8,195 nt of DNA from Actinomycetes bacterium (GTDB taxonomy: Bacteria; Actinomycetota; Acidimicrobiia; Spongiisociales; UBA5794): the NCBI GenBank assembly GCA_023336875.1, contig JAMBLH010000026.1, positions 1 to 8,195 on the forward strand, in the 5' to 3' direction. A model generated the notes under the pieces. The model worked only from the letters and a program-made list of their open reading frames with translations, was not told the DNA's origin and searched no databases. Position 1 is the first letter of the stretch. Each line of letters begins with the position of its first letter. Shown one piece after another: positions 5,797-8,195 of this stretch. Position numbers and translations under genes: made by a program.

Positions 5797-7586
5797 AGCA
5801 TCAGGTGACGCCGTCGTTTCGTAGGATCCTATTCGGGATGATCCGCACGCAACCCGTTCGGTACGCCGCTGCGTTGTTCCTGTGGGTTTCGGTCTGGACG
5901 CTTCCGATTCTCGTTGGGTTGATCGCAGCCGTGTACTTCGACGCGCTTGCCGACGGCATGACCGTCACCACATTGACGTACGTGGTAACAGCCATGCTCG
6001 TCTACGCGCTGGTCAGGGCTGTGTTCATCTTCCTCGCCATGCGCAACCACGCATCTCTCCTCTTTCGGGCGTCGGCCACCATGCGCAGGAACCTCCTGAT
6101 CAGAATCTATGAGCTGCCAGGGGCTGAAGGCCTGGATGAGGCACCAGGAGAGGTGGTGAGCCGGTTCCGTGACGATATCGAGCATGTTGTGGAGCCATTC
6201 GATCTCTTCGTCGATTTCATCGGCGCGCTGGTTGGTGGCTCGATATCGCTGTTCATCCTGTGGACGATCGACCCGTTGATCACTGTTGTGATCGCTGTTC
6301 CCATCATCATCGTTGGCGTCGTATCGAACAGAACCGGAGGGTTGGTAAGGCGGTACCGACAACAGGCTCGGGACGCGACGGAAGCGATCACCGGATTCCT
6401 CGGAGAGACGTTCGCCGCGGCCCAGTCGGTGAAGGTCGCTGGTGCCGAATCAGACATGCTCGCGAGATTCGCCGAGATGAACGAAACTCGGAGATCGATG
6501 ATGGTCAGGGATCGAACCCTGATGGCAGTGATGGAGGCCGTCTTCCGCAACACGGTGAACATCGGCACCGGGCTCATTCTGCTGCTTGCGGCCGGACGAC
6601 TTGCAGCAACCGGTAGTGCCGGTATCTCGTTGGGAGAGTTCGCTCTCTTCGTGTTTCTTCTCCACCATGTGAGCGAGGCGTCATACTTCTACGGCGTGTT
6701 CATTGCTCGGGCGAAGCAAGGTCGTGTCAGTGCTGAGCGGCTCACAGCAGCTCTCTCCGGAGAGCCGTGGGACCGCATCATTGAGGACACCGATCTCGGT
6801 CTTGACGGATTTGTCGATCGGAGGCCCAAGGTTCTTGATACTCCGCCACCATTCGAGACGCTCTCGACCAACATGCTCAGTTACCACTACGGGGATTCGG
6901 CGAACGGGATCGATGACATTGACCTCACCGTTTCGAACGGAGAGTTCGTTGTCGTGACCGGTCGAATCGGGTCGGGTAAGACAACGTTGATCCGAACCAT
7001 CCTTGGCCTGCTACCCGCTGAACAAGGCACGATTACCTGGAACGGGGAGGAAGTTGACGACCCGTCGGCTTACCTCGTACCACCGCGTGTGGCGTACACG
7101 TCCCAGGTACCGAGGCTGTTCTCGATGTCCCTGGAGGACAACCTCGTGCTTGGCGCGAGTGTGGGCGAAGGTCAATTGGATGAGTCCCTTCACATCGCGA
7201 CGATGCGTACCGATGTCGAGAGGATGCCAGAGGGCCTCGGAACATTGATCGGACCTCGAGGTGTCCGTCTATCAGGTGGACAGGTACAACGATCGGCCGC
7301 CGCCCGTATGTTTGCACGCACGCCGCAGCTGCTGATCCTTGACGATGTGTCGTCCTCTCTCGACGTCGAGACGGAGCAACTGCTATGGCAGCGACTGTTC
7401 GAGGCAAGATCGGATGTTGCCGCGCTCGTAGTGTCACATCGACATGCAGCTCTTTCGCGAGCCGATCGGGTGATCGTGATGGACCGCGGCCGTGTGGTAG
7501 CCGTTGGGAAGGCAAGCGAACTCGCCCGGACCTCAGAGACGTTCCAAGCGATCTGGGAGGGTGCCCTGACCGCTACGAGCGGGTAA
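5793..7586 (+). CDS. ABC half-exporter, degenerate-site subunit (Asp at the catalytic Glu position)
   Basis: A 597-residue half transporter starting at ATG 5793 within the ATGA overlap, with GGAAGAGG (5778-5785) 7 bases before. The membrane domain has hydrophobic segments near 23-49, 62-84, 138-158, 160-177, 253-270 and 280-305. The nucleotide-binding domain has Tyr364/Tyr366 as A-loop candidates, Walker A GRIGSGKTT (390-398), Q-loop Gln438, canonical signature LSGGQ (493-497), Walker B LLILDD with Asp517, and Asp518 where the catalytic glutamate normally stands. The D-loop is SSSLD and the H-loop His549. In heterodimeric exporters such as TM287/288, BmrCD and LmrCD one subunit carries this Glu-to-Asp change and binds ATP without efficient hydrolysis. 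The same arrangement is inferred here. The last 14 bases overlap the 3' end of the convergent FKBP gene. Confidence 0.93.
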   Translation: MKHQVTPSFRRILFGMIRTQPVRYAAALFLWVSVWTLPILVGLIAAVYFDALADGMTVTTLTYVVTAMLVYALVRAVFIFLAMRNHASLLFRASATMRRNLLIRIYELPGAEGLDEAPGEVVSRFRDDIEHVVEPFDLFVDFIGALVGGSISLFILWTIDPLITVVIAVPIIIVGVVSNRTGGLVRRYRQQARDATEAITGFLGETFAAAQSVKVAGAESDMLARFAEMNETRRSMMVRDRTLMAVMEAVFRNTVNIGTGLILLLAAGRLAATGSAGISLGEFALFVFLLHHVSEASYFYGVFIARAKQGRVSAERLTAALSGEPWDRIIEDTDLGLDGFVDRRPKVLDTPPPFETLSTNMLSYHYGDSANGIDDIDLTVSNGEFVVVTGRIGSGKTTLIRTILGLLPAEQGTITWNGEEVDDPSAYLVPPRVAYTSQVPRLFSMSLEDNLVLGASVGEGQLDESLHIATMRTDVERMPEGLGTLIGPRGVRLSGGQVQRSAAARMFARTPQLLILDDVSSSLDVETEQLLWQRLFEARSDVAALVVSHRHAALSRADRVIVMDRGRVVAVGKASELARTSETFQAIWEGALTATSG

Positions 7587-8106
7587 CGGCAAGGATCTCT
7601 ATCTCGAACGTGAGCGCCTTGCCTGCCAATGAATGGTTGGCATCGATTCTCACGATCTGGTCCGTCACCTCAAGCACAACCGCTGGCTGGCCACTCGTGA
7701 GCATGACCTCGTCACCGGCCTTGATGTCGTCCTGCTCCGGGTCAAGGGGAAATTCGACAACATTGTCCTCGCTCCACTCCCCGTACGCGTTCGCCGGTTC
7801 GATGTGCACGGTTCGGACATCGCCGACCTTCCCTCCACGAACTGCGTCGTCGAAACCGCCTATGACCTGACCCGTGCCGACGGTGAATGAGAACGGGCCA
7901 CGATCTGTAGACCGTGACGAGTCGAACTCGGAACCATCATCGAGAGTCCCGATGTAGTGCACCTCCACAAGATCGCCATCCTGCACAACGAATCCTTCCG
8001 GTTGGGTGGTGGGAACTGTCTCGCTCGTCGCGTCCGCACCACCGCTGCACGCAGCGACAAGAATCCCCAACGCAAGAGCGAGAACGAGGATGTAGCGAGA
8101 GCGCAT
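7573..8106 (-). CDS. Lipoprotein FKBP-type (SlyD-like) peptidyl-prolyl cis-trans isomerase
   Basis: A 177-residue protein from ATG 8106. This start is preferred over ATG 8118 because GGAG (8113-8116) stands 6 bases before it and it gives a compact signal peptide: MRSR, a hydrophobic core, then lipobox LVAAC with Cys20 as lipidation site. The mature protein has a short Ser/Thr/Pro linker to about residue 38, then an FKBP fold: VEVHYIGTLDDGSEFDSS (47-64), VIGGFDDAV (81-89) and AYG (107-109). An insert-in-flap-like segment follows at about 111-155. NHSLAGKALTFE (157-168) is the hallmark of the SlyD/FkpA-like C-terminal strand. No histidine-rich metal-binding tail is present. It is predicted to be anchored on the outer face of the cytoplasmic membrane and to assist folding of secreted proteins. 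It converges with the ABC operon, overlapping it by 14 bases at the 3' ends. Confidence 0.9.
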   Translation of the reverse strand: MRSRYILVLALALGILVAACSGGADATSETVPTTQPEGFVVQDGDLVEVHYIGTLDDGSEFDSSRSTDRGPFSFTVGTGQVIGGFDDAVRGGKVGDVRTVHIEPANAYGEWSEDNVVEFPLDPEQDDIKAGDEVMLTSGQPAVVLEVTDQIVRIDANHSLAGKALTFEIEILAVTRS

Positions 8107-8112
8107 GAGAGA

Positions 8113-8116
8113 CTCC
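8113..8116 (-). promoter_or_regulatory. Shine-Dalgarno GGAG for the FKBP lipoprotein
   Basis: On the minus strand GGAG is followed by TCTCTC-type spacing of 6 bases and then ATG 8106. It overlaps the alternative ATG at 8118, so it decides the start. Confidence 0.6.
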
Positions 8117-8124
8117 ATAAGAGC

Positions 8125-8152
8125 GTAGACAATAGACCGTAGACGGTAGATG
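8125..8152 (-). repeat. Heptamer tandem array C, four copies
   Basis: Read toward the FKBP gene the units are CATCTAC, CGTCTAC, GGTCTAT, TGTCTAC in exact 7-base register. The array ends 6 bases before ATG 8118 and 18 before ATG 8106. This is the best conserved array of the three. A TATTGT within it resembles a -10 box, but no matching -35 is seen. Confidence 0.75.
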
Positions 8153-8195
8153 CGTGCGTCCTTTACTGGACGTCCTCCCGGCCAGGCGCTCTGAC
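8153..8195. other. Upstream edge of FKBP gene, no clear gene
   Basis: It contains the palindrome GGACGTCC (8168-8175) and a short inverted repeat CGTCC/GGACG (8157-8161 with 8168-8172). A minus-strand frame entering from the edge ends at TAA (8163-8165) after ten codons (VRAPGREDVQ). It might be the tail of an upstream co-oriented gene, but it is too short to call. Confidence 0.3.

Noticed and set aside
5214..5801. 195-codon minus-strand ORF opposite the ABC1 nucleotide-binding domain
   Set aside because: It is a Ser-rich mirror of the ABC coding frame and matches no family.
7906..7913. Single GTAGACC heptamer inside the FKBP gene
   Set aside because: One isolated copy without tandem neighbours, inside coding sequence; expected by chance.

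Overview
The window reads as an ordinary chromosomal stretch from a GC-rich bacterium, most likely an actinobacterium and perhaps of the Acidimicrobiia type. This rests on codon usage rich in G/C third positions, a GTG start, a short-spaced gene order, and lipoprotein and CPBP-protease families common there. It is an impression by eye; no marker gene in the window fixes the taxonomy. I see no rRNA, tRNA, CRISPR array, insertion sequence or phage gene.

Layout. (1) 1-1567, plus strand: the 3' part of a class V aminotransferase / cysteine-desulfurase-like gene, overlapping by 8 bases a GTG-started alpha/beta hydrolase. (2) 1581-1610: a strong inverted repeat without a U tract. (3) 1631-2281, plus: a small protein combining a degenerate Mrr/restriction-endonuclease-like segment with an acidic linker and C-terminal zinc-ribbon cysteines. 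(4) 2285-2866, minus: an unknown protein of 193 residues, tail-to-tail with (3). (5) 2966-3778, plus: a CPBP (CAAX/Abi) intramembrane protease divergent from (4). (6) 3779-4044: a gap holding what looks like the decayed end of a HipB/XRE-type antitoxin on the minus strand and a possible 20-codon leader ORF. (7) 4045-7586, plus: two translationally coupled ABC half-transporters. They form a heterodimeric exporter with one canonical and one degenerate ATP site. (8) 7573-8106, minus: a lipoprotein FKBP/SlyD-like peptidyl-prolyl isomerase whose 3' end overlaps that of the second ABC gene.

The most unusual feature is not a gene. A degenerate 7-bp tandem repeat (coding-strand consensus NGTCTAC) occurs three times in the window. 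Each time it lies directly in front of a start codon and reads toward the gene: before the unknown protein, before the CPBP protease (the two arrays facing outward from one divergent promoter region), and before the FKBP lipoprotein. Two of the three also share the bases between the last repeat and the ATG, apart from a 3-base insertion. This suggests a dispersed, possibly regulatory repeat family in this genome.

Functionally, the only clear machine is the ABC exporter, whose substrate cannot be told from sequence. I found no convincing new defence or metabolic system. The best leads are the heptamer repeats, the Mrr-like/zinc-ribbon protein, and the divergent unknown/CPBP pair.
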